Source of the DNA: an uncultured Planctomycetaceae bacterium
GTDB lineage: Bacteria > Planctomycetota > Planctomycetia > Planctomycetales > Planctomycetaceae
NCBI GenBank assembly: GCA_903858815.1
Contig: CAIOKE010000031.1
Location: forward strand, 1 to 62,829
Direction of reading: 5' to 3'
Length of the DNA: 62,829 nt
Every line of letters begins with the position of its first letter. Within the stretch, counting starts at the first letter, position 1. The position numbers were made by a program, and so were the translations under genes. Under the pieces are notes generated by a model. The model was not told where the DNA came from, ran no database searches, and saw nothing but the letters and a program-made list of their open reading frames with translations. This document shows, piece by piece, positions 8,982-18,419 of the stretch.

Positions 8982-10004
8982 TCAGACCAGCCTCGCCTCA
9001 GCAGCGATTTCGCCGTTACGAAACTCCAGCAGACTCTGCAAAGTTCGCTCGGCAATATTCTGCAGTGCTTCGCGAGTTAAAAACGCCTGGTGCGAAGTGA
9101 TCAGCACGTTGGGAAATGTCAGCAGCCGGGCCAGAACATCGTCCTGCAGACCGCTTTCAGAAAGGTCGCTGAAAAAAATCCCTTCTTCCTCCTCGTACAC
9201 ATCAAGTCCGGCGGCACCAATCCGCCCCGATTTCAAAGCCTGAATCAATGCTTTCGTATCAATCAGACCACCGCGACTGGTGTTCAGCAGCATGACTCCC
9301 GGCTTCATGCGCGACAGTCGATCGGCATTGATCATGTGTCTTGATTGTTCTGTCAGCGGACAATGCAGCGAAATAATGTCAGACTGTTCAATCAGCTGTT
9401 CCAGATCCGTCAACTGCACTGCGGGCATGGTCTGGATTTCGGCAGCAGGCTGAGGATCATACGCGAGAACTCGGGCACCAAAACCCGTCATAATGCGAGC
9501 AAAAACCGTACCGATCCGACCGGTTCCAATCACGCCCACAGTCCTGCCGTGCACATCAAAACCAGTCAGCCCGTCCAGTGAAAAATTCAGTTCCCGTACT
9601 CGCTGCCACGCTCGATGCACATGCCGATTCAACGTCAGCAGCAGACATACCGCATGTTCCGCCACAGCATACGGCGAATAGGCGGGCACACGAGCCACAG
9701 CGATCCCCAGTCGACGACAGGCGGCCAGATCCACATGATTGAACCCGGCAGACCGCAGCACCAGTAAACGCACTCCCAGAGCATGCAGCGACTGAACCAC
9801 TGGTGCCGACAGATCATCACAAACAAAAACACAGACCGCCGCACAACCGGCGGCCAGCGAGACTGTTTCGGGCGACAGCCGAGTCTCAAACCACGTCAGC
9901 TGCAGATCAGCAAACCGGGCCGCCCGCAGCGCATGGCCAAAGGATTCCCGGTCATACTGCCGTGTACTGAAAACCGCGACTGGAAATTCCGTGGATGCTG
10001 TCAT
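8982..10004 (-). CDS. D-2-hydroxyacid dehydrogenase, fermentative D-lactate dehydrogenase type
   Basis: This 340-residue NAD-dependent dehydrogenase has the Rossmann motif GVIGTGRIGTVFARIM, with the glycine loop near residues 159-165, the catalytic-arginine segment NTSRGGLID and the catalytic-histidine segment ITSHQAFLT. The N-terminal FSTRQYDRESF segment and the EEEEGIFF segment are typical of LdhA-like D-lactate dehydrogenases, so pyruvate/D-lactate is the likely pair. I chose the ATG at 10004 because AGGAG lies eight bases upstream; a GTG at 10010 sits too close to that site. It may be the last gene of the minus-strand series that starts near 19.9 kb, but a 94-bp gap precedes it. Confidence 0.9.
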   Translation of the reverse strand: MTASTEFPVAVFSTRQYDRESFGHALRAARFADLQLTWFETRLSPETVSLAAGCAAVCVFVCDDLSAPVVQSLHALGVRLLVLRSAGFNHVDLAACRRLGIAVARVPAYSPYAVAEHAVCLLLTLNRHVHRAWQRVRELNFSLDGLTGFDVHGRTVGVIGTGRIGTVFARIMTGFGARVLAYDPQPAAEIQTMPAVQLTDLEQLIEQSDIISLHCPLTEQSRHMINADRLSRMKPGVMLLNTSRGGLIDTKALIQALKSGRIGAAGLDVYEEEEGIFFSDLSESGLQDDVLARLLTFPNVLITSHQAFLTREALQNIAERTLQSLLEFRNGEIAAEARLV

Positions 10005-10098
10005 TTGCACATCTCCTGAACTGCCTCGTCACCTGCCGCCCGGATACCTCAGGACAATCGCAACACAGTCGCTGCCACGGGCCCACGACGGTCGCAAT

Positions 10099-11715
10099 TC
10101 ATCCACCGGTTGCCGGTACCGTCAGCCAGAAACCAGAAACCTCAGTCCCATCCGTGGCCAGCCAGACCACCGGGAATTCACGGCCATCAGCCGCTCTGCC
10201 CATCACTCGAATTTCACCTGACCAGACGGCCGGCAGTTTTCCCGCCAGCTTCAGCGTCACAGCTTTGGACGTATCACCATCCTTTGCTGACGAAAGCGGC
10301 TCGGCCACAATACCCTGCGGTAACCCATCCACCCGCAGCTCCAGGACTTCCGCGAAGCCATTGCGGCGAGCCACTGTAATCGGAATCTCAAGAGCTTTGT
10401 CGGCCGGTACAGTCCACGCAGTTGCACTGACCGTCAGTCGCACTTCCGGCTGCGTTTCCCGCACTGCCAGAACATAGTGCCAGCGACTGCCATGCCCGAG
10501 GAATCGATCCTGGACGCGAATCTCAAAGGTCCCGTCGGCGGGCGCCGTCAGTTCCAGTGCGGCGTCCGGGTTTCCACCGTCCACATCATCCGCTTCCTTC
10601 AGCACCTTGCCGGCACTGTCACGCACAGACAATACAGGATCCAGCAGTGAACTGAATCGCTGCACCTCAGCACTCAGACTCAGTCGCTGTCCCTGCTTCA
10701 GTGTCAGACGAAAATTGTCCGGACCGGGCTGGTTCAGGCAGCCACAGACCACCAGTGGCAATGCCGGCAGCAACCGCTCAGACAACTGATCTTCCAGCAG
10801 CACAGGATCTGCCGTGTCATAGACTCGCCACGGCTGCGCAAACTGGCCGGTCAGTACGGTCTGATCGGCCCCCAGCACGGCCTCCTGAACCGCCAGATTC
10901 CAGCCGTGCAGCTGCAGTCGCTGTTCACCACTGCCGCGCTGCCGCACCAGCGGCATGACGTGATCAACATAGGGCTGCGCAGCCAGCGTCAGCCGATACA
11001 CATAGTCTGCACCACCGGCAAAGGCGATCGAACTGTTCGGTGCTGCCGGAAACGCAAAGACTCGCACGTACCACGTGCCGTTCACAGGAGCCTGAAATGT
11101 GGCCAGCGGATCCATGCTGCAGTCATCATCATTCTGCGATACCACGGTGCCGCGTCCGTCCACGATCTGCAGCACGCCGTCCATCGGCGAACTCAGCACT
11201 CGCGATGCCGTCAGACTGGCAACCAGCGTCTGCCCCGCTTCCAGTGGCACAGCCCACGTATCCACATCGCCCGATTTTTCCAGCACGCCGTTGACGGTGG
11301 CAGCCGTCCCAGCCAGCGTTGCAGCTTCTGCTAATCGCCCGTTAGGCTCCGTTTCGGCCTGTTCGGGCAGAATACCCACGACAAACGGACGCAGTTCAGA
11401 AGCCCCGGAATCATTGCAAAGCCGCACAAGGTGTACGCCCGGCTCGACATCCGCGGCAATATCCACATCCACAGTATCACGCTTTTCGCTGAGGCGAAAC
11501 GTCAGACCTGCCGAGGCACTCTGCAACCGCACATTGCCCTCGCCCGGCTTACCAATCACTTTTGCAGTCACTGTGGTACCACGCTGGCCACCGGCTGGCA
11601 GCAGTCGGTCTAGTACCGGTGGATCGGCAGCCGATGCTGCGGCAGCACCCGACAACACACCTGCCAGCGGCAGCAGATACCACCGCCAGATCCCCAATCC
11701 CGTTCTCCGCTTCAC
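10099..11715 (-). CDS. Secreted protein with prepeptidase C-terminal (PPC-like) domains
   Basis: The 538-residue protein begins with basic residues, a hydrophobic stretch and an Ala-rich cleavage region (signal peptide, about residues 1-29). Two beta-rich repeats match the bacterial pre-peptidase C-terminal domain pattern: ETEPNGRLAEA...GDVDTWAVPLEAG near 120-215 and a second GPDNFRLTLKQG...DPVLSVRD block near 335-415. The last 110 residues are Ig-like. The start is GTG, supported by GGGAG seven bases upstream. The gene lies 35 bp after a DUF1501 gene in a PSD1/DUF1501 operon, an arrangement often seen in planctomycetes, so it probably works outside the cytoplasm with those two proteins. The catalytic role is unknown. 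Confidence 0.82.
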   Translation of the reverse strand: MKRRTGLGIWRWYLLPLAGVLSGAAAASAADPPVLDRLLPAGGQRGTTVTAKVIGKPGEGNVRLQSASAGLTFRLSEKRDTVDVDIAADVEPGVHLVRLCNDSGASELRPFVVGILPEQAETEPNGRLAEAATLAGTAATVNGVLEKSGDVDTWAVPLEAGQTLVASLTASRVLSSPMDGVLQIVDGRGTVVSQNDDDCSMDPLATFQAPVNGTWYVRVFAFPAAPNSSIAFAGGADYVYRLTLAAQPYVDHVMPLVRQRGSGEQRLQLHGWNLAVQEAVLGADQTVLTGQFAQPWRVYDTADPVLLEDQLSERLLPALPLVVCGCLNQPGPDNFRLTLKQGQRLSLSAEVQRFSSLLDPVLSVRDSAGKVLKEADDVDGGNPDAALELTAPADGTFEIRVQDRFLGHGSRWHYVLAVRETQPEVRLTVSATAWTVPADKALEIPITVARRNGFAEVLELRVDGLPQGIVAEPLSSAKDGDTSKAVTLKLAGKLPAVWSGEIRVMGRAADGREFPVVWLATDGTEVSGFWLTVPATGG

Positions 11716-11750
11716 TGCGCCGCTCCCAGAACCTGCCTGCCCGCCGTCGT

Positions 11751-13091
11751 TCAGATCAGCTCGCGAATCGGGGTCGGATCGCTGACAAGGTGAGTCGGAC
11801 GCCCCTCGGGCGAAAACACCACCTTGTCCGGGTCAATGCCCAGCTTGTGATACACCGTCGCCACAAAGTTTTCAGGAGACAACACACGATCCACAGCTGA
11901 AAAGCCTTTACGATCGGTGGCCCCCACAACAGTGCCACCCGGAGTTCCCCCGCCGGCCATCAGCACCGACATCGCGTTCGCCCAGTGATCACGACCGGGT
12001 GTGTTGGAACCGGACAGCGTCGAAATCTTCGGAGTACGACCGAATTCTCCCAGGGCCACCACAAGCGTTGAATCAAGCAAACCACGCTCTTTCAGATCCT
12101 GAATCAAAGTCGCTACCGAATTGTCCCATTCCGGCAGACGTTTTTTCAGAGCGCCGAACAAGTCACTGTGATGGTCCCAGCCACCGTCATACACCGTAAT
12201 AAACGGGACACCGGCTTCCACCAGACGACGGGCCAGCAGACACCGCTGACCAAAACTGTTGCGACCGTATCGTTCCCGCACAGCCTCGGGTTCCTGATGA
12301 ATATCAAAGGCCTGCTGCGCCTGAACCGATGTCACCAGACTGAAACCCTGACGATAGTATTCGTCGTAAGCCGCAGCGGGATCCCCGGCCGCCTCGTCCT
12401 GCAGCCGCACCATCCGGTCAACCTTCGCTCGCAGCTCTGTACGTGATGTGAAACGCAGCTCACTCAGATCCCTTGGCAGGGCCACATCACGCACCTTGAA
12501 TCGCTTACTGTTCGGGTCGTCACCGACCACAAACGGAGCGTACCGGGCGCCAAGGAAGTTGGGACCACCCGAACGAGACATCTGCGGCATACTGAAATAC
12601 GACGGCAGACCGTTGTTGCGACCCAGCTCGCGAGCAACCACTGAACCCATGCTGGGATGAAAACTGACAAAGGCACCGCAGCCCACCGGAATTCGCGGCG
12701 GAGCCCCCGTCATCATGTAATGATTGCCAGCACCATGATTTCCCTGATCATGCCGAATCGAACGGATCATGGCGTAATCATTGAGACTGGCCGCCAGCTT
12801 CACCATATGCTCAGAATAACCCACTCCCGAAACCGCCGTCGCAATATCCGCGAAATCACCCCGGTATTCGGCCGGTGCGTCAGGCTTCGGATCGAAGGTT
12901 TCAAAATGCGTCGGACCACCATCCATCCAGATCAGAATACAGCTGGTCGCCTTCGCCACAGGTCCACCTGACCCGCGCGACTCAGCCATCGCCCGCAGTC
13001 CGCTGGCCAGACCAGTTCCCAACATGCCACCCAGACCAACCTGCACGGCATTGCGTCGAGTCACACCATCACAGCGTCGTATGAATGACAT
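11751..13091 (-). CDS. DUF1501 protein, Tat-exported, alkaline-phosphatase-like fold
   Basis: The 446-residue protein has a twin-arginine leader (TRRNAVQVGLGG). It carries the DUF1501 hallmarks: MDGGPTHFETFDPKPDAP near residues 55-75, a GWDHH segment and GEFGRTP in the C-terminal half. The family has a sulfatase/phosphatase-like fold, but its substrate is not established. It is encoded 15 bp after a PSD1 protein and before a PPC-domain protein, the standard planctomycete operon order. The ATG at 13091, with GGAG eight bases upstream, is chosen over the adjoining GTG. Confidence 0.92.
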   Translation of the reverse strand: MSFIRRCDGVTRRNAVQVGLGGMLGTGLASGLRAMAESRGSGGPVAKATSCILIWMDGGPTHFETFDPKPDAPAEYRGDFADIATAVSGVGYSEHMVKLAASLNDYAMIRSIRHDQGNHGAGNHYMMTGAPPRIPVGCGAFVSFHPSMGSVVARELGRNNGLPSYFSMPQMSRSGGPNFLGARYAPFVVGDDPNSKRFKVRDVALPRDLSELRFTSRTELRAKVDRMVRLQDEAAGDPAAAYDEYYRQGFSLVTSVQAQQAFDIHQEPEAVRERYGRNSFGQRCLLARRLVEAGVPFITVYDGGWDHHSDLFGALKKRLPEWDNSVATLIQDLKERGLLDSTLVVALGEFGRTPKISTLSGSNTPGRDHWANAMSVLMAGGGTPGGTVVGATDRKGFSAVDRVLSPENFVATVYHKLGIDPDKVVFSPEGRPTHLVSDPTPIRELI

Positions 13092-13106
13092 CACTGCGTC
13101 TCCACT

Positions 13107-15320
13107 TCAGTCCTGAATAGCAAACTCGGCCGAATTCAGCATGGCCCAGATCAGATCCTCAAGCACCTGTCGGCGATTGGCTGCCTCTGCCTCCAGCAGA
13201 CTGCGCACCAGCTGACGCTCGTCAGCCACCGGATCACGGCTGAAAATTGTGCGGTACAGCTGCACCGCCAGCTCGTCCGCCGATTTCCCACCATCAGCCA
13301 GCTGCTTCGCCAGCCCACGATCACTGACCACGTCCGCATACAGCTTCTCACTGTTCATCAGATGCAGACTTTGAACCACGGTCGATTCTCCCGTGCGTTC
13401 GCAGGGAGGATCCTGGTTGGGATCAGGCCGACCAAAGGTATCCAGAAACACAGACTCTGTTCGATGAGTCCAGATCTGTCGTGAACTGGAATCCGGGGGC
13501 ATCGCCTGAAAGTCCTGCGGAATGCCCGTAATCTGCACGATCGAATCCAGCAGCACTTCGGCCCGCTGACGATGCCGGTAATGCCGGGAAAAACTGCGAG
13601 TATCAGCCGAGTTGGTGTCGTTGGGCAGCGAACTCAGCTGGTACACATGCGAATTCGCAATCACTCGAACCAGTTCCGCCAGCGAAAAACCCGAGTCGCG
13701 GAAGTGTTCACCCAGAGCTTTCAAAAGGGGCGGATTCGAAGCGGGGTTCGTGCCGCGAAAATCATCCACCGGATCCACCAGACCGCGACCCATCAGATCG
13801 GCCCAGACGCGATTGGCCATCACCTGAGCAAACAGATGGTTCTGCGGTGATGTCAGCCAGGCTGCCAGTGCTTCCCGAGAATCTTCGGTGGAATCCGCCG
13901 CAGGAGCCTCACCGAAGAGCGGCCGCGGAGTCATCACCTCGCCCGTCACAGGATGCTTCACACTGCCCCGCGATCCTGCAAAGAAAAATTCTTCAGAACC
14001 CGAAATCGGCGGACTTAAACCTGTTCCCTTGCGGCCAATCTGAGCAAACCAGGCGGCAAAGCTGTAGAAATCATCCTGACCCCAGACTTCAAAGGGATGA
14101 TGATGACACCTGGCACATTCCAGACGGACGCCCACAAACAGACGGCTGACCAGAGTTGCAACTTCTTCAGGTTCCCGACGATCACGAAACAATGTCACCG
14201 CACCGTTCCGGAAGGTACTGCCGCGAGCCGTAATCAGTTCACGCACAAACTGATCCCACGGCTTGCGATCATGAAATGACTGTCGGATCCAGTGGTCATA
14301 GTTGAACACCGCCTTGATGCCCACCCGATAAGGATTCGGACGCAGCAGATCAACCCACTTGTTGGCCCAGAAGTCCGCAAACTCAGGCTGTTGCAGCAGA
14401 TGATCCACCAGCACCGCACGGCGATCTGCGGATGTGTCCTCCAGAAATGTGGTGACTTCCTGAGCGGTCGGCATTCGCCCGATGATGTCCGTGTAAGCGC
14501 GTCGCAGAAACGTATGATCATCACACAGCACGGATGGCACGATGTTCAGTCGCTGCAACCGACTCCAGACATGCGGGTCAATGAAATTCCTGCGCGGCAG
14601 AGCGGCATAGACTTCCGGGGAAATGGTCTGCTGCCGCGGAATCAGAACCTCACACACCGCAATACGACCCAGAAACCGCGCCATGATCGCAGCTTCACCA
14701 GTGATGCTGCCCGCCGTGATCAGACCGGATTCTGTCACTGCCGCGATCGGCGCTTCATTGGACTGGAAGGCCGCCAGCGAGGTGATATCGCGTATTGAGC
14801 CGTCGCTGAAGGTGGCCGTCACCTGCAGCTGCTGCGTCTGCTGCGGAGCCAGAGTCACAGCGGCAGGGGTGACCTGAATAGACTGCAACTGCGGAGCATT
14901 CGGGGCGCGTCGAGGTGTTCCCTGCTGAATCCACTGCAACAGCGTCCGCACCTCGGCACCGTCAGGTTCCAGCCGACGCCCACCCCCATGAGGCACGAGG
15001 CCCGCAGGCTTCGCAACCAGCAGGCTGAGCTGCGGTGAACCCGCAAAAACACGCCGTCCACGACCCTCTTTGGTGATCGCGTCGTGATCCTGCTGAGAAT
15101 CAAAACCCAGCAGCGAAAGCTGAAAACCACCCTGCCCCCGAGCCTTGCCATGACACGGACCACTGTTGCAGCCAAACTTCGTCAGAATCGGCTGAATGTC
15201 ATTGTCGAAATCCACAAACGGCTGAGAATCTGCCGCGACGACAGCCGGCTGCTGCCCACGGACTTTCCCCGCGCACAGCAGAAAACACAGCAGCAGAATG
15301 AACAGACGCGGCATGTTCAT
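13107..15320 (-). CDS. PSD1-type protein: DUF1549 and DUF1553 with a BIG2-like domain
   Basis: This 737-residue secreted protein has a signal peptide (residues 1-22) and then a cytochrome-like start with the variant heme motif CNSGPCH (51-57; CX4CH rather than CX2CH). A bacterial Ig-like (BIG2) segment lies near 145-225 (QVTATFSDGSIRDITS), DUF1549 near 245-445 and DUF1553 near 490-725. A second heme-type motif, CARCH, sits at the end of DUF1549. Proteins of this group are abundant in planctomycetes and are encoded beside DUF1501 genes; their biochemical role is unknown, though redox-linked breakdown of polymers has been suggested. The DUF1501 gene follows 15 bp downstream. Confidence 0.92.
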   Translation of the reverse strand: MNMPRLFILLLCFLLCAGKVRGQQPAVVAADSQPFVDFDNDIQPILTKFGCNSGPCHGKARGQGGFQLSLLGFDSQQDHDAITKEGRGRRVFAGSPQLSLLVAKPAGLVPHGGGRRLEPDGAEVRTLLQWIQQGTPRRAPNAPQLQSIQVTPAAVTLAPQQTQQLQVTATFSDGSIRDITSLAAFQSNEAPIAAVTESGLITAGSITGEAAIMARFLGRIAVCEVLIPRQQTISPEVYAALPRRNFIDPHVWSRLQRLNIVPSVLCDDHTFLRRAYTDIIGRMPTAQEVTTFLEDTSADRRAVLVDHLLQQPEFADFWANKWVDLLRPNPYRVGIKAVFNYDHWIRQSFHDRKPWDQFVRELITARGSTFRNGAVTLFRDRREPEEVATLVSRLFVGVRLECARCHHHPFEVWGQDDFYSFAAWFAQIGRKGTGLSPPISGSEEFFFAGSRGSVKHPVTGEVMTPRPLFGEAPAADSTEDSREALAAWLTSPQNHLFAQVMANRVWADLMGRGLVDPVDDFRGTNPASNPPLLKALGEHFRDSGFSLAELVRVIANSHVYQLSSLPNDTNSADTRSFSRHYRHRQRAEVLLDSIVQITGIPQDFQAMPPDSSSRQIWTHRTESVFLDTFGRPDPNQDPPCERTGESTVVQSLHLMNSEKLYADVVSDRGLAKQLADGGKSADELAVQLYRTIFSRDPVADERQLVRSLLEAEAANRRQVLEDLIWAMLNSAEFAIQD

Positions 15321-15585
15321 GACAGATTCAGGGGCAGGAAAGCGGTAGGCGGGAAGCGATCAAAGCAGGCGCAGGTCGCCAGAGAACTGGAAATCACCAG
15401 TCAGCCTAGCAAATCACCTGATAAGGTGTCACGTGGAAATCGGACGTCCCAGAGTGATTCTGAAGGGAAATCCGTGCCCACGGATTGAACCGAATAATCG
15501 TATCGCACCGTCTTTCCACCCCTGCGCCCCACCCCAATTGGCCAACGCCCACATTCAACGCAGCCATCGGCAACCCACCAGGGTC

Positions 15586-16968
15586 TCAGGCGAACGCCCC
15601 GTAACACACCACCATTGCCGTTGCGGCCAGCGGAATCAGCACCGTCAGGACCGCTATATCCGGATAACTCTCGCGATGCGTACACCTGCAGATCATCAGC
15701 AGAGTAATCAACGCGCCGTTGTGCGGCAGACTGTCCAGTCCACCGCAGGACATCGCTGCCACACGATGCAGCAGCTCCGGGTCCACTAACCCGCTCTGAG
15801 CCTGCTCGGCATACACTCGCCCCATCGACTCCAGCGCCAAACTCAGTCCACCCGATGCCGAACCCGTAATACCCGCCAGAATATTGACAGTCACGGCTTC
15901 GGAAACCAGCGGATTTCCCGGACTCAGCGAACCCAGCCAGTCGCGAATCGCCGAGAAACCCGCCAACGACGCAATCGTCGTCCCGTAACCGTACTCCGTG
16001 GCCGTATTGAAGACCGGCAACAGGCACGACCTCGCTCCGTCCGCCAGCCATTCATTCACTCGTTTCAGCGATCGACCAAACAGCACGATCGCCAGACCAA
16101 TCGCCAGCAGCATGGATAAAAGTGCTGACCATGTCCCGAGCACTTTAGCCAGCGTCGTGGCACCAAACCGTGTCTCGGACAGATAGCCTGCATCGACTTT
16201 TGGCAGCACATACTGTGACAGCACAAAGTTGGCGACAATCACACACAGGATGGGAGCAAATGCGGCCGCTGTGGCAGGCAGGTGCGTGACTTCAGATGCT
16301 GTCGTTTCAACACCCTGCGGATCTGCACCATATCCTTCACCCTGCATTCGCGCAGACTGCACTCGACGGCTCAGCCACAACATGCCAACACCAAACATAG
16401 CCACCGATGCCACCAGCCCTGCCCCGGCGGCGGCAAACGCTGTTGTGCCAAACCACTGCATCGGAATCAGATTGGGCAGTTGCACTGTTCCTGGCAGCGC
16501 AGTCATGGTGAACGTAAATGATCCCAGCGCAATGGCCGCCGGAATCAGCCTTCGCGGTACATCTGCTCTGCGAAACAGATAGTCGGCAATCGGCTGCACG
16601 GCAAACACCACGACAAACAGGGAAACCCCGCCCCCGGTCAGCACGGTACAGGTCAATACGACGGCCAGCACTGCGCGTTCAGCACCCAACAGCTCGGTGA
16701 TGAACAAAGCGATCCGCCGCGCTGCTCCCGAAGCTTCCATCACGCGCCCAAAGACTGCCCCCAGCAGAAACAGGGGAAAGTACTGAGCGATAAAGCGACC
16801 AACTCCGGGCATGAAAACCTGAGTATATCCGGCAAGCAGAGGCGTCGCTGGGTCGGCAGCCACCGCCAGCAGCAGACAAATGGGCGCCAGCACAATCACG
16901 CTGGCACCGCGATATGCCAGCACCATCAACAGACTTAATGACGCCAGAATTCCGGTAATTCCCAGCAT
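15586..16968 (-). CDS. GntP-family permease (gluconate/organic acid:H+ symporter type)
   Basis: The 460-residue protein has about twelve hydrophobic segments and family features such as GGGVSLFVVVFAVQPIA, PLFLLGAVFGRVMEASG, GSASGGLS and a C-terminal GGLDSLPHNGALITLL segment. These match the GntP gluconate permease family and the related hydroxybutyrate permeases. It should import a small hydroxy or organic acid through the inner membrane with protons. A D-2-hydroxyacid dehydrogenase is encoded about 5.6 kb downstream on the same strand, but a shared pathway is only a guess. The gene starts 42 bp after the DUF1570 peptidase gene ends. Confidence 0.88.
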   Translation of the reverse strand: MLGITGILASLSLLMVLAYRGASVIVLAPICLLLAVAADPATPLLAGYTQVFMPGVGRFIAQYFPLFLLGAVFGRVMEASGAARRIALFITELLGAERAVLAVVLTCTVLTGGGVSLFVVVFAVQPIADYLFRRADVPRRLIPAAIALGSFTFTMTALPGTVQLPNLIPMQWFGTTAFAAAGAGLVASVAMFGVGMLWLSRRVQSARMQGEGYGADPQGVETTASEVTHLPATAAAFAPILCVIVANFVLSQYVLPKVDAGYLSETRFGATTLAKVLGTWSALLSMLLAIGLAIVLFGRSLKRVNEWLADGARSCLLPVFNTATEYGYGTTIASLAGFSAIRDWLGSLSPGNPLVSEAVTVNILAGITGSASGGLSLALESMGRVYAEQAQSGLVDPELLHRVAAMSCGGLDSLPHNGALITLLMICRCTHRESYPDIAVLTVLIPLAATAMVVCYGAFA

Positions 16969-17010
16969 AGCTCCGACATCCCTCTCTGCTGCAGTCCACG
17001 AGCGGCCAGA

Positions 17011-18396
17011 TCAGGGCCTGTCCGCCTGCTGTAACTGCACTCGATAACCGCCCGAGTTCCCCTTGCGCTGGCCTTCAAAATCATTGATCCGCAGCCACAG
17101 CTCACTGCCCGCTGGCACCGACAGCTCACTACCCGGCCCCACGGACACTCGCTGCGGAAGACTGTGCGGTTCACGCTGCACCAACAGCACCTGCAGCTCA
17201 CCAAGTGGCCTGCCCTGAGCATAATCAATCGTAATCCCGGCAGGCTCAGACTCCCACACACGCACACGATTGCCCTGTGCCGGCTGCACAACGCAGCGAC
17301 CAGTGGCAGTCAGACCGAGGCGAACCGCGTCACTGAACCAGACACCACCCGGCTGCCAGCCACGGTCCGCCAGCACTTCCACTTCCTGCTTCGCTGGTGA
17401 CAGCTCAGACCATGCCTGCCACTGCGGTGATAAGGGCGGAAATGAGCGTTCCACATCGAAACCTTCGTCCCACGAATCCAGCATCAGTTGCCAGACAATC
17501 GCCAGACGCTGCAGCTGAGCGGGCGTTATTCCGGCTGTCACAGCATCGAACTGCGCCCGCGACCGGACACGTGACAGACCAGCAAAAGGACGCTGCAGCT
17601 CCGGATGATTCCGCAACAGCCACACAAGACCCCACGCCTGCGCATAACGCAGATCTGAGAGAAAAATTCGGCTCTGCGGGTTCAGAACATCACTCAACAA
17701 CAGCCCTTCAGCATCTTCAGCCCGCTGCTCCGCTGGTCGCTTCCGCAGTTCTGTGATCCGCCCCCAGCCCTCAAACCCATTCAACTGATCCGGCAGAATC
17801 CCGAACTCCAGTGGCTCCTGTCGATGTGTCGCCAGCACCTCTGCAATGCCCTCTGTGTACCACAATGGAGGAATGTCGCGGAGACCGTATTCACACATCA
17901 GATAGCAGTGCACATATTCGTGCAGCAGCAGGTGTCGTCGGTAATAGTCTGAAGGCTGATTGGCCATCCAGAACTGGTAGCCGCGATGTCGACCATGCCT
18001 GATAACAAAGTCACCGTCCGGCAGCACTCCGGCATCCTGAAATCGCTCCCGCGCATCCATCAGATAGCCGGTCACCTGAAACTCAGTCCCCGCCGCGTCG
18101 GTCGCCAGCGGCCCCAGCTGCTGCTGCAGCGCCCGAAAGAACTGATCCGCCAGCTCAGGCAGACCCCTGCATTGTTCAGCCGGTGCATCTGAGACCAGAA
18201 TCAGATGACGAGACCGATAGACCGTGAGACCACTGGCCTGCAATCGCTGCAGATCCAGTGGCGGACGATCGTCCGGAAGTCGCTGATCGGGCACCGCGGC
18301 TGTTGCCGCCTGCCGCCCCTGGCCAGACACCTCAGTGTCAGACAGCAGGCAGACGCAGCCAACCCACAACAGCAGGTGGCGAAGATACGACGGCAT
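17011..18396 (-). CDS. DUF1570-type secreted zinc metallopeptidase-like protein
   Basis: The 461-residue protein starts with a signal peptide (about residues 1-25). It carries HEYVH at residues 159-163 followed by WYTEGIAEVLA, the HExxH plus downstream glutamate arrangement of gluzincin metallopeptidases and of planctomycete DUF1570 proteins. The C-terminal third is beta-rich and not recognised. It is probably exported and acts on peptides or wall material, though no substrate is evident. The ATG at 18396 has GGGAG seven bases upstream. It lies 23 bp downstream of the MFS gene and 42 bp upstream of the GntP gene, so the three are probably cotranscribed. Confidence 0.82.
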   Translation of the reverse strand: MPSYLRHLLLWVGCVCLLSDTEVSGQGRQAATAAVPDQRLPDDRPPLDLQRLQASGLTVYRSRHLILVSDAPAEQCRGLPELADQFFRALQQQLGPLATDAAGTEFQVTGYLMDARERFQDAGVLPDGDFVIRHGRHRGYQFWMANQPSDYYRRHLLLHEYVHCYLMCEYGLRDIPPLWYTEGIAEVLATHRQEPLEFGILPDQLNGFEGWGRITELRKRPAEQRAEDAEGLLLSDVLNPQSRIFLSDLRYAQAWGLVWLLRNHPELQRPFAGLSRVRSRAQFDAVTAGITPAQLQRLAIVWQLMLDSWDEGFDVERSFPPLSPQWQAWSELSPAKQEVEVLADRGWQPGGVWFSDAVRLGLTATGRCVVQPAQGNRVRVWESEPAGITIDYAQGRPLGELQVLLVQREPHSLPQRVSVGPGSELSVPAGSELWLRINDFEGQRKGNSGGYRVQLQQADRP

Positions 18397-18419
18397 GCCC
18401 ACGCTCCCTTCGCCACCAC

